From Hyphomicrobiales bacterium (GTDB lineage Bacteria > Pseudomonadota > Alphaproteobacteria > Rhizobiales > Rhizobiaceae), in assembly GCA_017305935.1 (NCBI GenBank), contig JAFKJU010000025.1, forward strand, positions 142,440-206,439: a DNA stretch of 64,000 bases, given 5' to 3'. Positions 25,461 to 37,019 of this stretch are shown piece by piece; position 1 is the first letter of the stretch, and each line of letters starts with the position of its first letter. Under the pieces are notes generated by a model. The model was not told the DNA's origin. It did no database searches and saw only the letters and a list, made by a program, of their open reading frames with translations. Both the position numbers and the translations under genes were made by a program.

Positions 25461-26161
25461 TGGAAACGATCTCCAACGTCATCGGCTTCCTGCCGGCGCT
25501 GATCAAGGCGACGCCCTTGACGCTGCTTCTGACGGCGGTGGCCGGCGCCTTCGGGCTGGTCATCGGCACGCTGGTGGCGCTTGCCCGGCTCTCCGGCCAT
25601 CGCGCGCTCTCTGTGCCGGCCTCTGTCTTCACCTTCGCCTTTCGCGGCACGCCGCTCCTGGTGCAGATCTATCTCGTCTATTACGGCCTTGGCCAGATCC
25701 TGCCCGGCACCTGGGTGCGCCACAGTTTCCTTTGGCCCTATCTGCGCGACGGGTTGTGGTATGCGATCTTTGCGCTCAGCCTCAACCAGGCCTCCTACAA
25801 TGCCGAGGTCATCCGTGGCGCGATCAAGGCGGTGCCGCGCGGACAGATCGAGGCGGCGAAATCGATCGGCATGCGCGCCTCGATGATCCTGCGGCGCATC
25901 ACCCTGCCGCTGGCCTTCCGCTCCTGCCTGCCGGTCCTGACCGGCGATCTCATCATCCTCCTGAAGACCACCTCGCTCGCCTCGACGATCACCATCCTCG
26001 AAGTCATGGGCACGGCCCGCATGTTGCAGCGTCAATCGCTGCAAATCTTCGAACCGCTGATCGCCGCCGGCATCATCTATTTCACCGTCGTCTTCATCCT
26101 GACGCGCATCATGGGCGTCGTCGAGACGCGGCTCACACGCTACCGCACGGCAAGAGCATAA
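25460..26161 (+). CDS. amino-acid ABC transporter permease
   Basis: 233-residue second permease. SVFTFAFRGTPLLVQIYLVYYG and KAVPRGQIEAAKSIGMRASMILRRITLPLA are the diagnostic segments; about five membrane helices. The start codon overlaps the previous stop. It pairs with the upstream permease to form the channel, with the ATPase encoded 36 bases downstream. Confidence 0.9.
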   Translation: METISNVIGFLPALIKATPLTLLLTAVAGAFGLVIGTLVALARLSGHRALSVPASVFTFAFRGTPLLVQIYLVYYGLGQILPGTWVRHSFLWPYLRDGLWYAIFALSLNQASYNAEVIRGAIKAVPRGQIEAAKSIGMRASMILRRITLPLAFRSCLPVLTGDLIILLKTTSLASTITILEVMGTARMLQRQSLQIFEPLIAAGIIYFTVVFILTRIMGVVETRLTRYRTARA

Positions 26162-26197
26162 CGAAAGGCGCGCCACGGCGCGACGAGAGGAACGAAC

Positions 26198-26962
26198 ATG
26201 GTCGCAACGGCGCTTTCGGTTTCGAATATCCACAAGAGCTTCGGCACCGTCGAGGTTCTCAAGGGTATTTCCTTCGAGGCGAAATCCGGAGACGTCATCT
26301 CGCTGATCGGCTCCAGCGGCTCCGGCAAGAGCACGCTCCTGCGCTGCATCAACTATCTGGAAACCCCTGACGAGGGCGAGATCTCCGTCTCCGGCGAGAC
26401 GATCCGCACGGTCAAGGGCAAGGACGGCAAGTTCCATGCCGCCGACAAGCGCCAGCTCGAACATATCCGCACCCGCCTCGGCATGGTGTTCCAGAGTTTC
26501 AATCTCTGGGCTCACAAGACCATCCTCGAAAACATTATCGAGGGACCGATCCATGTTCTGGGCGTTTCCCGCCAGGATGCGATCGGCGAGGCCGAATTGC
26601 TGATGGAAAAGGTCGGCATCACCCCCAAGCTCGACCACTATCCCAACCAGCTCTCCGGCGGCCAGCAGCAACGCGCGGCCATCGCCCGTGCGCTCGCGAT
26701 GAAGCCGGAGGTGATGCTGTTCGACGAGCCGACCTCGGCGCTCGATCCGGAACTCGTCAACGAAGTGCTGCTGGTCATCAAGAAACTCGCCGAGGAAGGG
26801 CGCACCATGGTCATGGTCACCCATGAAATGGCGCTCGCCCGCGACATCTCCAGCGAGGTCATCTTCCTGCACAAGGGGCAGGTGGAGGAGCGCGGCGCGC
26901 CGTCCCAGGTGATGCGCGATCCGCAATCGGCACGCCTGCGCCAGTTCCTGCAGTTTTCCTGA
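26198..26962 (+). CDS. amino-acid ABC transporter ATP-binding protein
   Basis: 254-residue ATPase of the HisP/OccP type. Walker A GSSGSGKST, Q-loop MVFQSFNLWAHKTILENI, signature [14 protein letters not shown], Walker [14 protein letters not shown] and the switch MVTHEMALA are intact. The KGKDGKFHAADKRQLEHIRTRLG insertion (residues about 69-91) is typical of the basic amino-acid transporters HisP and OccP, which supports an arginine-like substrate. Confidence 0.92.
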   Translation: MVATALSVSNIHKSFGTVEVLKGISFEAKSGDVISLIGSSGSGKSTLLRCINYLETPDEGEISVSGETIRTVKGKDGKFHAADKRQLEHIRTRLGMVFQSFNLWAHKTILENIIEGPIHVLGVSRQDAIGEAELLMEKVGITPKLDHYPNQLSGGQQQRAAIARALAMKPEVMLFDEPTSALDPELVNEVLLVIKKLAEEGRTMVMVTHEMALARDISSEVIFLHKGQVEERGAPSQVMRDPQSARLRQFLQFS

Positions 26963-26968
26963 ACCGCG

Positions 26969-27070
26969 TCAATACGGGCGCTGATCGTCGTCCGGTAATG
27001 CGCCGCCGCTGCGAGCCTTGAGGAAACTGTCGGTATGGACGATTTCCAGGAAGTCGCGCACCTGGTCCAT
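26969..27070 (-). CDS. possible 33-residue peptide or gene remnant
   Basis: A short open frame beginning MDQVRDFLEIVHTDSF and ending just past the convergent ATPase stop. GGGG lies about nine bases upstream. The frame stays open further upstream without similarity to anything I know, so it may be the tail of a decayed gene. It fills most of the 214-base gap between the transporter and oxyR. Confidence 0.2.
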   Translation of the reverse strand: MDQVRDFLEIVHTDSFLKARSGGALPDDDQRPY

Positions 27071-27176
27071 ATCCGTGAAACCCCGCCGCTGATTGCAAAA
27101 TTCTTGATTTCCGAGCGCACTTGATTGCGCTTGACAGGGGAACAAGGCTGCCTGTCCTTCCGGATGGCAGGGTTGG

Positions 27177-28124
27177 TTATACACGAAGGCGCGCCGCGCA
27201 AGACGCAGCCAGGCTGCCGGCCATCTGCTTCTGCTTGCTCACGCCCGCCTCGCGAACGATGTTGGCGATCACGGCAAATCGCCCGGACAATGGATTGGTC
27301 TTGCGCCAGACCATGCCGATCGTCCGGGTGGGGCGCGGTTCGGCCAGCCGCGAGACGCAGACGGCGGCGGAGCGCATTTCGGTATCGACGGCCATTTGCG
27401 GGATGAGCGTCACGCCGATGCCGGCGCCGACCATCTGCACCAGTGTCGACAGCGAGCTTCCCTCCATCAGGTCGCGGGTCGACGTCGGCGCGATGTTGCA
27501 GACGGAAAGCGCCTGATCGCGAAAGCAATGGCCTTCCTCCAGCAGCAGCAGCCGCATCTCGTGTAGCCGTTCGGAGACCGGCACGGGCTTGCCTATGTCT
27601 TCCAGCGGCCGCACCAGGACGAATTCCTCCTCGAACAGCGGAATTTCCTCCAGCGCCGGCTCGGAAATCGGCAGAGCGACGATGGCGACATCAAGCCTTG
27701 CCTCCGCGAGATCTTCGATCAGCCGCTGGGTGATCGCCTCGCGCGGGCGCGGATCGAGCCCCGGATAAAGCCGCGCCAAAGCCTTGATGATGTCGGGCAG
27801 CAGGTAGGGGGCGACCGTGGGGATGATGCCGAGGCGCAGGCGGCCGGCAAGCGGCCCATGCGCCGCGCGGCCGAGATCTTCCAGGTCATCGACGGCGCGC
27901 AGGATCGCCTGGGTGCGGGCGGCGAATTCCTCGCCGAGCCCTGTCAGCCGGATGCGTCGTCCGCCGCGTTCCACCAGCGGTGCGCCGACCAGATCCTCCA
28001 ATTCCTTCACCTGCACCGACAATGCCGGTTGCGAGATGGAACAGGCTTCCGCCGCGCGACCGAAATGGCCGAGCCGCGCAAGCGCATCGAAATAACGGAG
28101 ATGTTTCATCGACAGGCCATTCAT
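27177..28124 (-). CDS. oxyR: LysR-family hydrogen peroxide sensor OxyR
   Basis: 315-residue LysR-type regulator. The N-terminal helix-turn-helix reads LGHFGRAAEACSISQPALSVQVKELE, and the effector domain contains EEGHCFRDQALSVC with both redox cysteines of OxyR in the right spacing (Cys-x8-Cys). Peroxide forms the disulfide between them and switches on antioxidant genes. Divergent katG 166 bases away is the obvious target. The start used gives the MNxLxxKxLRYF beginning seen in rhizobial OxyR proteins, although its ribosome site is poor. Confidence 0.93.
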   Translation of the reverse strand: MNGLSMKHLRYFDALARLGHFGRAAEACSISQPALSVQVKELEDLVGAPLVERGGRRIRLTGLGEEFAARTQAILRAVDDLEDLGRAAHGPLAGRLRLGIIPTVAPYLLPDIIKALARLYPGLDPRPREAITQRLIEDLAEARLDVAIVALPISEPALEEIPLFEEEFVLVRPLEDIGKPVPVSERLHEMRLLLLEEGHCFRDQALSVCNIAPTSTRDLMEGSSLSTLVQMVGAGIGVTLIPQMAVDTEMRSAAVCVSRLAEPRPTRTIGMVWRKTNPLSGRFAVIANIVREAGVSKQKQMAGSLAASCAARLRV

Positions 28125-30465
<2,341 letters not shown>

Positions 30466-30487
30466 TAACGGTCGCGCCACGATCAAG

Positions 30488-30509
30488 GCCGTCCCCCGAC
30501 GGGGACGGC
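30488..30509. terminator. hairpin between katG and convergent small gene
   Basis: GCCGTCCCC pairs perfectly with GGGGACGGC around CGAC, 22 bases after katG and 13 before the stop of the convergent gene. It can serve both directions. Confidence 0.65.
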
Positions 30510-30522
30510 TACCTTCGAAGGT

Positions 30523-30702
30523 TCAGTGGCCCTTGGCGGGCTTATCGTCCGGCTCGCTTTGCGGCCGGCCGCCGCGCCCAGCCGGCGATTGTCCGGCCCC
30601 TTCATGCGCATGCGCCTCCGGCCCTGCGACGATCGTTCCCGGCTTGGTGCTATCCCTGTGCCCGGTCTTTTTCGGGTCGGGCATGTCCTTTTGCTTGTCC
30701 AT
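30523..30702 (-). CDS. small hydrophilic protein of unknown function
   Basis: 59 residues, no hydrophobic segment, rich in Lys, Asp, Pro, Gly and Glu (starts MDKQKDMPDPKKTGHRDSTK), so probably disordered. AAGGTGG precedes the ATG by six bases, which makes translation plausible. It lies 106 bases downstream of the cytochrome oxidase operon on the same strand. I do not recognise a family. It could be a stress-type disordered protein or the last cistron of the oxidase operon. Confidence 0.5.
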   Translation of the reverse strand: MDKQKDMPDPKKTGHRDSTKPGTIVAGPEAHAHEGAGQSPAGRGGRPQSEPDDKPAKGH

Positions 30703-30808
30703 ATCGTCCACCTTTTTTGCAAGACGCATACATAACGGCGCCGCCTGGGATCCGGTTCCGCCGTCAGCGCTCTCATCGAGCGCGGGCATGGGCGTCGGCC
30801 GCGTTTCT

Positions 30809-31078
30809 TCAGAGCCCGCGCGTCACGATGTCGAGGCCGCTGAGCAGGAAAAGGATCGCCACCCACAGCACGGCGCCGGTGGCGGCGATGCGGGCAAGGC
30901 CGTTTTCCTCGCGCAGATGCATGAAGAACCAGAAGACGAGGGCGGCCTTTGCCAGGGCGATGACCAGGCTTGCCGCCAGTCCCGCAGTTCCCTGCAGGAG
31001 CATGCTGGAAACCACGGTGGCGGCGAGCAGCGCCATCAGCGCCAGCCATACGCTCAGGATCTGCATCGCTTTCGGCAT
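30809..31078 (-). CDS. ctaF: cytochrome c oxidase subunit IV (CtaF type)
   Basis: 89-residue protein with three membrane helices: about 7-29, 33-54 and 64-85. LAKAALVFWFFMHLREE is the conserved central segment of prokaryotic oxidase subunit IV. It assists assembly or stability of the Cu-B site in caa3-type oxidases. Last oxidase gene of the operon, 6 bases after subunit III. Confidence 0.85.
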   Translation of the reverse strand: MPKAMQILSVWLALMALLAATVVSSMLLQGTAGLAASLVIALAKAALVFWFFMHLREENGLARIAATGAVLWVAILFLLSGLDIVTRGL

Positions 31079-31084
31079 GGGGCG

Positions 31085-31720
31085 TCACCTCGCCAGATAG
31101 AGAAGCGGAAAGAGAAAAATCCAGACGATATCGACGAAATGCCAGTAGAGCCCGATAACCGTCACGACGATGGCCCGGTCCGGCAGCGGCAGGCGGCCCG
31201 CCATGGAGCGGATCAGCAAACCCGCCAGCAGCAGCACGCCGATCGTCAGATGAACGGCATGCAATCCGGTCGAGATCAGATAGAAATTCATGAACAGGTG
31301 CTCGCCGGCCTTCGACAGCGCCGCGCCGCTTCCCGGGACCGGCAGCAGTCCCTCCCGATATTCGAAACGATATTCCATCGCCTTCACGGCAAGGAAGGCC
31401 AGGCCCAGCAGGGTCGCGCCGCAAAGCCCGAGCCGAACGGGCGCTGGTTTTCCCTCACGCGCTGCCGCCACCGAAAGCGCGACGAGTGCGCTGGAGGTCA
31501 GCAGCACGGCCGTATTGAGCGCGCCGAGACCCAGATGCATGCGTTTCGATGCGGCCACGACATCCGGCGCATGGCTGTAACGCAGCCAGGCTATGACCAG
31601 GAACAGGCCGCCGAACAGCATGATTTCCGTGGCGAGGAAGATATAGGCGCCCATCATCGCCGCTTCCTGCTGGCGTTCGGGGGTGGGGTAGGGCTCGCGC
31701 AGGCGGGTGATCTCGTTCAT
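31085..31720 (-). CDS. ctaE: cytochrome c oxidase subunit III
   Basis: 211 residues with about five membrane helices, the short form found in caa3 oxidases rather than the seven-helix mitochondrial type. [18 protein letters not shown] and [14 protein letters not shown]...[18 protein letters not shown] are the family landmarks. The long open frame upstream of this start is the shadow of subunit I; the real ATG overlaps the subunit I stop as ATGA. Confidence 0.92.
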   Translation of the reverse strand: MNEITRLREPYPTPERQQEAAMMGAYIFLATEIMLFGGLFLVIAWLRYSHAPDVVAASKRMHLGLGALNTAVLLTSSALVALSVAAAREGKPAPVRLGLCGATLLGLAFLAVKAMEYRFEYREGLLPVPGSGAALSKAGEHLFMNFYLISTGLHAVHLTIGVLLLAGLLIRSMAGRLPLPDRAIVVTVIGLYWHFVDIVWIFLFPLLYLAR

Positions 31721-33381
31721 CGTTCCGCCCGCTCGATCGGATAGTTGTAGGGTGGTTCGCTCACCACCGGCAGCGTATCGAAATTGTGCTGTGGCGGCGG
31801 CGACGGGACGGTCCATTCCAGCCCCTTGGCGCGCCAGGGATTGTCGCCGGCCGGCTTGCCGTAGCGCATCGAATAGAAAAGATAGACGAAGGGGACGGCA
31901 TAGGCCACGGCGAGCAGGCTGGCGCCGGCGGAGGAGAGCACATGCAGCGGCTGAAACTCCGGCGCGTAGACATGGTAGCGGCGCGGCATGCCCCAATAGC
32001 CGAGCAGGAATTGCGGAAAGAAGGTGAGGTTGAAGCCGGCGAAGATGAAGATCGCCGTCAGGCTGCCCCAGATCTGCGAATAGCGCCGCCCGACGATCTT
32101 CGGCCACCAGTAATGCAGGGCCCCGAAAAACGCCGACACCGTTCCGCCGACCATGATGTAGTGGAAATGGGCGACGACGAAATAGGTGTCGTGGACGTGC
32201 AGGTCCAGCGCCAGCATGGCGAGCATCAGTCCCGTGAGCCCACCAACCACGAACAGGCCGATGAATCCCATGGCGAAAAGAAAGGGCGGATCGAGCGAGA
32301 TATTGCCTTTGTACAGCGTCGCCGTCCAGTTGTAGACCTTGATGCCCGAGGGCACCGAGACGGCGAGGCTGAGCAGCGAAAAGGCGGCGCTGGCATACAT
32401 GGATTGTCCGGCGACGAACATGTGATGCCCCCAGACAAGAAAGCCGATGACGGCGATGGCGATCGACGAGCCGGCGACGAACTGGTACCCGAAGATCGGC
32501 TTGTGCGCCGCCGCCGCGATCAGTTCGCTGACGACACCGAGCGCCGGCAGCACCATGATGTAGACCGCCGGATGGCTGTAGAACCAGAACAGATGCTGGT
32601 AGAGCAGCGGATCGCCGCCAAGCGCGGGATCGAAGATGCCGAGGCCGAACAGCCGCTCGGCGACGATCAGCGCCAACGTGATCGACAGCACCGGCGTCGC
32701 CAGCACCAGCACCAGCGAGGTTGCGTAGATCGACCAGACGAACAGCGGCAGGCGTCGCCAGTACATGCCGGGACAGCGCAGCTTGTGGATGGTGACGATG
32801 AAATTCAGCCCGGTCAGGATCGAGGAAAAGCCGGCGATGAACACCGCCGTCGCCGCGAGCACGACATTGCCGTTGGCGAAGCTGGAGGATAGCGGCGTGT
32901 AGAAGGTCCAGCCGGTATCGACGCCGCCGCTGACCACCACGAACAGCGTGAAGCAGCCGGCCATCACGAAGATGTACCAGCTGACCAGATTCAGCCGGGG
33001 AAAGGCGAGATCGCGCGCGCCGATCATCAGCGGCACCAGGAAGTTGCCGAACGTGTTGGGGATGGACGGGATGAGGAAGAACCAGACCATGATGACGCCA
33101 TGCAGCGTGAAGGCGCGGTTGTACCCCTCGTTGGTGAGCAGGTCCGCCTGCGGCGTCAGCAGGTCCATGCGGATGAGCGCGGCTGCCGCCCCGCCGACGA
33201 AGAAGAAGAAGGTGACGGCGAAAAGATAGAGGATGGCGACGCGCTTGTGATCGGTCGTCAACAGCCACGAGCGCAGGCTGTGGCCGGCGCGCAGGTAGCT
33301 GACGCGCTCGGCCCCGGTTTCCGGCACGCCGTGCTGCGAAACCGTTTCCGGGAAGAACTCGCTCTTATCGGGCACGGACAT
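31717..33381 (-). CDS. ctaD: cytochrome c oxidase subunit I (A2-type haem-copper oxidase)
   Basis: 554-residue catalytic subunit with twelve expected helices, carrying low-spin haem a and the binuclear haem a3/Cu-B centre. [12 protein letters not shown] has the first haem ligand; [17 protein letters not shown] holds the Cu-B histidine and cross-linked tyrosine; GHHMFVAG holds the other Cu-B ligands; [11 protein letters not shown] holds the remaining haem ligands. The YSHP-x-VY form lacks the glutamate of A1 oxidases (HPEVY), so the proton path is of the A2 kind known from Rhodothermus and Thermus caa3 enzymes. Its start overlaps subunit II by 17 bases. Confidence 0.95.
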   Translation of the reverse strand: MSVPDKSEFFPETVSQHGVPETGAERVSYLRAGHSLRSWLLTTDHKRVAILYLFAVTFFFFVGGAAAALIRMDLLTPQADLLTNEGYNRAFTLHGVIMVWFFLIPSIPNTFGNFLVPLMIGARDLAFPRLNLVSWYIFVMAGCFTLFVVVSGGVDTGWTFYTPLSSSFANGNVVLAATAVFIAGFSSILTGLNFIVTIHKLRCPGMYWRRLPLFVWSIYATSLVLVLATPVLSITLALIVAERLFGLGIFDPALGGDPLLYQHLFWFYSHPAVYIMVLPALGVVSELIAAAAHKPIFGYQFVAGSSIAIAVIGFLVWGHHMFVAGQSMYASAAFSLLSLAVSVPSGIKVYNWTATLYKGNISLDPPFLFAMGFIGLFVVGGLTGLMLAMLALDLHVHDTYFVVAHFHYIMVGGTVSAFFGALHYWWPKIVGRRYSQIWGSLTAIFIFAGFNLTFFPQFLLGYWGMPRRYHVYAPEFQPLHVLSSAGASLLAVAYAVPFVYLFYSMRYGKPAGDNPWRAKGLEWTVPSPPPQHNFDTLPVVSEPPYNYPIERAER

Positions 33382-34321
33382 CGAAATCCTCCTCGCCGAG
33401 TGACTGGATATAGGCGACGAGCATCAGCAGTTCCTCTTCGCTGAGCGTGTTGGCGAAGGTCGGCATGATGTCGGGATAGCCGGCCGCCACCTGCTTGTGC
33501 GGCAGCAGGATGCTGTCGCGGATATATTGAGCGTCGGCGGTGACGATTTCCCCCGATGCCAGCGGCACGGCGCGGCCGTACAGCCCTTCCAGCCGGGGTG
33601 CATGCACGGTTGCGGAAGGACCATGACAGCCGCTGCAGCCGCGGGCGCGGAAGATTTTCGCGCCCGCGACGGCCAGCGTTTCGTCGGCCGGGGCGCGCTC
33701 CAGCCAGCGGCTGTAGTCCGCCGCGTCCAGCGCAATGAACTTTCCGCCCATGACGGAATGATCCGTGCCGCAGAACTCGGCGCAGGCAAGGCCGAAAACG
33801 CCCGGCCGGTCGGCGGTGAACCACATCGTCGTATAGCGCCCCGGCACCACGTCCTGCTTGAGCCGCAGGGAGGGGATATAGAGGCTGTGGATGACATCCT
33901 GCGAAGCCATGACCAGCTTGACCGGCCGTCCGACGGGAACGTGCAGCTCGTCGATTTCCCCTTGTCCCTCGGGGTGCTGGAATTTCCACATCCATTGCTT
34001 GACGACGACGTCGATGGTCAGCGCGTCGGCCGGCGGCGCATAGCGCGTGGCAAACAGCGCCGTCGCCCAGGCGAAGAAGCCGAGCAGGCAGAGGAATGGG
34101 ATCGCTGCCCAGGAGATTTCCATCCAGGCGCTCTTTTGCGGCGGGTGGACGCGGTTGGCCTCCTTGCCCCGGCGATATTTTACCGCAAAGGCGGTAATGA
34201 GGATGAAGACGGGAGCTGAAAGCGCGATGACCAGCGACAGGAAGGCTAGGGCGAATATATCGACCTGGTGGCTATAGGCCGACGCCTCGGCGGGCAGGAG
34301 GAAGGCGAGGAGATCACGCAT
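33365..34321 (-). CDS. ctaC: cytochrome c oxidase subunit II with fused cytochrome c
   Basis: 318 residues. Two N-terminal membrane helices (about 20-45 and 75-95) anchor a periplasmic cupredoxin domain whose Cu-A site is [14 protein letters not shown], followed by a C-terminal cytochrome c domain with the haem motif CSGCHG (about 227-231) and a methionine ligand region near PDIMPTFAN. The fusion defines a caa3-type oxidase that can take electrons directly from complex III. It overlaps the SCO gene by 8 bases and subunit I by 17. Confidence 0.95.
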   Translation of the reverse strand: MRDLLAFLLPAEASAYSHQVDIFALAFLSLVIALSAPVFILITAFAVKYRRGKEANRVHPPQKSAWMEISWAAIPFLCLLGFFAWATALFATRYAPPADALTIDVVVKQWMWKFQHPEGQGEIDELHVPVGRPVKLVMASQDVIHSLYIPSLRLKQDVVPGRYTTMWFTADRPGVFGLACAEFCGTDHSVMGGKFIALDAADYSRWLERAPADETLAVAGAKIFRARGCSGCHGPSATVHAPRLEGLYGRAVPLASGEIVTADAQYIRDSILLPHKQVAAGYPDIMPTFANTLSEEELLMLVAYIQSLGEEDFDVRAR

Positions 34322-35108
34322 CGCCGCGCTCCTTGCGGCCGCGGCGCTCGCGCAGCAGGGCGAGGCCCAGCCCGCCGAGCATGATGCCGGCCGTGGCGAC
34401 GCCGGCGAGGCGCAGGGCCGTCCAGATGATCGGGGAATAGCGTCCGGTCACCGGGTCATAGTGATAGCAGAGCAGCAGCAACTGATCGCCCCAGGTGCCG
34501 ATCCGGCCGCGCCCGGCTTCCGTCAGCGCCAGGGCGAGATCCTCGGGGGCGGGCTGGAGGCCGTAAAGCCAGCGGCTGAGCCGGCCGTCCGCCGTAAGCA
34601 CGGCCGTGGCGGCGATATGGGCATACTGGCCGATTGCGTCATCCCATCCATAGCGATAGCCGAGTGCATCGGTGACGGCGGCGATGTTTTTTCGCGAGCC
34701 GGTCAGCGCGTGAACGGATGCGGAAAGCGCCGGATAGCGGCGCTGCAGATCCGCAAGGCTGTCGCGGGCATCCTGAGGCACTTCCTTCGGGTCGATGCTG
34801 AAGGCGATGATCTCGAAATCCCGCCCCGGCTTGTAATCCTGGACCCGGATGGCCTCCATCAAGCCGGAAAGCGTGACGCCGCAGATGTTCGGACATTTGT
34901 GCAGCAGGGGAACCAGCAGGATGGGCCGGTCGTGTGCGATGCCGGCAAGCGTCGCCGGGGCACCATGCTGATCGATGAAGGGAATCGCGAGCGGCACCTG
35001 CGCATCCGACTTTCGATCGATACCGGCGGTTTCGAACGGGTTGAATGCAGCGGCGGCGGGCGCAGCGCAGAGCAGGCTGGAAAGCAGCAGGAGGATAGGG
35101 GCGCGCAT
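34314..35108 (-). CDS. SCO1/SenC-family copper chaperone
   Basis: 264-residue thioredoxin-fold protein that delivers copper to the Cu-A site of oxidase subunit II. An N-terminal signal sequence leads to HKCPNICGVTLSG, in which CPNIC is the Cys-x3-Cys copper site, and QYAHIAATAVL provides the distal histidine. Unlike simple SCO proteins it ends in a membrane helix (about 230-252), so it is anchored at the C-terminus. GGAGGAG lies five bases before this ATG; a GTG one codon earlier is possible. It sits between the complex III and oxidase genes, as in other complex III/caa3 operons. Confidence 0.9.
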   Translation of the reverse strand: MRAPILLLLSSLLCAAPAAAAFNPFETAGIDRKSDAQVPLAIPFIDQHGAPATLAGIAHDRPILLVPLLHKCPNICGVTLSGLMEAIRVQDYKPGRDFEIIAFSIDPKEVPQDARDSLADLQRRYPALSASVHALTGSRKNIAAVTDALGYRYGWDDAIGQYAHIAATAVLTADGRLSRWLYGLQPAPEDLALALTEAGRGRIGTWGDQLLLLCYHYDPVTGRYSPIIWTALRLAGVATAGIMLGGLGLALLRERRGRKERGDA

Positions 35109-35461
35109 CACCGCTCCTCCTCATCCGGCCAGCCATGGGCGGCAAGCAGATCCATGGCCCTTGCGATCGGCACATGAGCAAGCCCTCGCCGCTGGTCGCT
35201 CCAGCCATAGGTTTCCAGCCGTGTCTTTGCCGCCTGTTGCAAGCGGTCGCCGTCGGCGCGCGGATCGGTCTCCAACCTGATCCCGCGGCGCAGCGCCGAG
35301 GCAGCGGGCTCTGCTGCGGGAGGGCGGTCGAAGGAAACGATCAACACGGCGGCCACCACGCAGAAGGCGGTAACCACCACCAGCAATGCGGCGGCGACCA
35401 GCAGCCATCGCGGGCGCACATCGCTGGTCTCGACGGAGGATAAACGAGTGAGCGCTTTCAT
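35108..35461 (-). CDS. single-helix membrane protein of unknown function in the complex III/caa3 operon
   Basis: 117 residues: about 18 cytoplasmic residues, one membrane helix (about 19-43, WLLVAAALLVVVTAFCVVAAV), then a charged periplasmic tail with PRADGDRLQQAAKTRLETYG and RAMDLLAAHGWP. It overlaps ActF by 4 bases and touches the SCO start, so it is part of the operon. The tail has no haem or metal motif. It could be an ActG-like small subunit or an assembly factor holding complex III and oxidase together. I do not recognise a named family. Confidence 0.7.
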   Translation of the reverse strand: MKALTRLSSVETSDVRPRWLLVAAALLVVVTAFCVVAAVLIVSFDRPPAAEPAASALRRGIRLETDPRADGDRLQQAAKTRLETYGWSDQRRGLAHVPIARAMDLLAAHGWPDEEER

Positions 35462-36489
35462 GCCCGCATCCTTTCCGTTCGTCCCCAGGCGAAAAGGCGG
35501 CGGGCGAGGGGTGCTGCAAGGGCGCCACCGGCTGCCGCCATCAGGAAGCAGCCGAAGCCGAGCCATGCGGGGCCGTGGATTTCCGGCAGGATGAGCCAGC
35601 CGATCTCGACCAGGCTGGCGAGCAGTGTCACGGCTGCAATCCCCCTTAGCCAGTTGCGGCTGCTGCGGATCGGGGTGAACAGCAGCAGGAACGCCGGCAG
35701 CAAGCGGAGCGCTGCCAACAATGTCTCCGCCACGCCCCAGAGACCAACCCCGCGGCGCGCAAACCATGCCGCACCCGGCGGCAGGTTTCCGGACCAGAGA
35801 ATGAAATACTGCATGAAGAAGAAATAGGGCCAGCACAGCAGCAGTGTGAGGAACAATGCGCCGGTAAGGGAAACGTCGCCATCGGACGGTTGCCGCAACC
35901 CCAGGAGAAGCATCGCCGCGAAAGCGGTCAGCATCTGCAAGGCCAGAATATAGAGACCGAAGCCGGAGGAATGGAAATTCGGATCGAGGGACTGGATCAG
36001 GTCTGTGGCAAGCAGGCTGTCGAGCAGGACGAAGCCGATGCTGCCCGCGACGGCCACGGCGCGCCCCGGTTTCAGCGCCATCCGCAGGGAAAGCAACGCC
36101 GCGAAGACGAGGATCGCGACAAGCCGCAGGCTGAAAAACACCGGCGAGAGATAGACGGCCTTGAACCCGGTGAGAGTGTCGCCCGAAGACCAGGGGTAGA
36201 GCCGGGAAAGACCGGCGAGCAGCGGAATGGCAAGAACAGGCAACCAGGGCGTCAGCCCGGCGAGAAGCCTTGCCTCCGCTTCCACACAGGCTTGCCAGCG
36301 GCCGGGAATGACCCAAGTCAGCGCGAGGAACAGCAGGCCGCCGAGCAGGATGCCGCTTGCCAGGACGAAAGCACAGAGCCAGCCACCAAGCGCTGCGGCC
36401 GGCGCGAAAGGCAACGGCGCAAGCGACAGGACCAGAAGGGCAAGCCCGGCCCATTCGGCGAGGTGGGGAGACGCGCGTCCCGGTGTCAT
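35458..36489 (-). CDS. actF: alternative complex III subunit ActF
   Basis: 343-residue integral membrane protein with about ten helices and no cofactor motifs, which fits ActF, a distant homologue of the quinone-binding subunit ActC. WVIPGRWQACVEAEARLLAGLTPWLPVL and ILALQMLTAFAAMLLLGLR lie in the conserved core. The 4-base overlaps with the cytochrome gene upstream and the small membrane gene downstream place it inside the act operon. The assignment rests on position and topology more than on motifs. Confidence 0.82.
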   Translation of the reverse strand: MTPGRASPHLAEWAGLALLVLSLAPLPFAPAAALGGWLCAFVLASGILLGGLLFLALTWVIPGRWQACVEAEARLLAGLTPWLPVLAIPLLAGLSRLYPWSSGDTLTGFKAVYLSPVFFSLRLVAILVFAALLSLRMALKPGRAVAVAGSIGFVLLDSLLATDLIQSLDPNFHSSGFGLYILALQMLTAFAAMLLLGLRQPSDGDVSLTGALFLTLLLCWPYFFFMQYFILWSGNLPPGAAWFARRGVGLWGVAETLLAALRLLPAFLLLFTPIRSSRNWLRGIAAVTLLASLVEIGWLILPEIHGPAWLGFGCFLMAAAGGALAAPLARRLFAWGRTERMRA

Positions 36490-37019
36490 GAGCCGCTCTC
36501 CTCAAGACGCCGGCGCTCGTCCTCGTCGAGAGCGGATGCCGGCATGGACTGGCTGATCTGCAGCGCGCGGATATAGGCGGCGATTGCCCAGCGATCGCGG
36601 GGCTCTATGCGGTCGGAATAGCTGTACATCGCACCGTAGCCCGCGGTAATGACATCGACGAAATGGCGGCTGGGCGCCGCCTTCAGTCGGGCCTCGTGGA
36701 AACTCGGCGGCTGCGGAAAGCCGCGCGACGGAATGCGCCCGTGGCCATCGCCGGTCAGGCCGTGGCAGGGGGTGCAATAGATGGCGTAGCGCTCCGCCCC
36801 GCGTTGCAGCAGGGCGGGGGTGAGGGGCGGGCGGTTCTGCAGCGCGGCCATGCGGGCGGGATCGTCGCGCGCCAGCGTGCCCTCGGGCGGGGCCTGCAAC
36901 GCCTTGCCATCGGCGAAGAGTTTGCTCGGCTCGTCGGAATCGGAACGCGGCTGGCGCCCCATGTCGTTGCAGGCGGCCGGCAGCAGGCAGAGGAGGACAA
37001 GCAGGATCGCGCGTTTCAT
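36486..37019 (-). CDS. actE: alternative complex III cytochrome c subunit ActE
   Basis: 177-residue monohaem cytochrome c. The signal peptide ends in LLPAACND, a lipobox, so the protein is probably a lipoprotein. The haem motif is CTPCHGLTGDGHG, with an axial methionine region near YGAMYSYSDR. It receives electrons from the ActA/ActB module and would pass them to the oxidase. It overlaps ActD by 4 bases and ActF by 4 bases. Confidence 0.9.
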   Translation of the reverse strand: MKRAILLVLLCLLPAACNDMGRQPRSDSDEPSKLFADGKALQAPPEGTLARDDPARMAALQNRPPLTPALLQRGAERYAIYCTPCHGLTGDGHGRIPSRGFPQPPSFHEARLKAAPSRHFVDVITAGYGAMYSYSDRIEPRDRWAIAAYIRALQISQSMPASALDEDERRRLEESGS

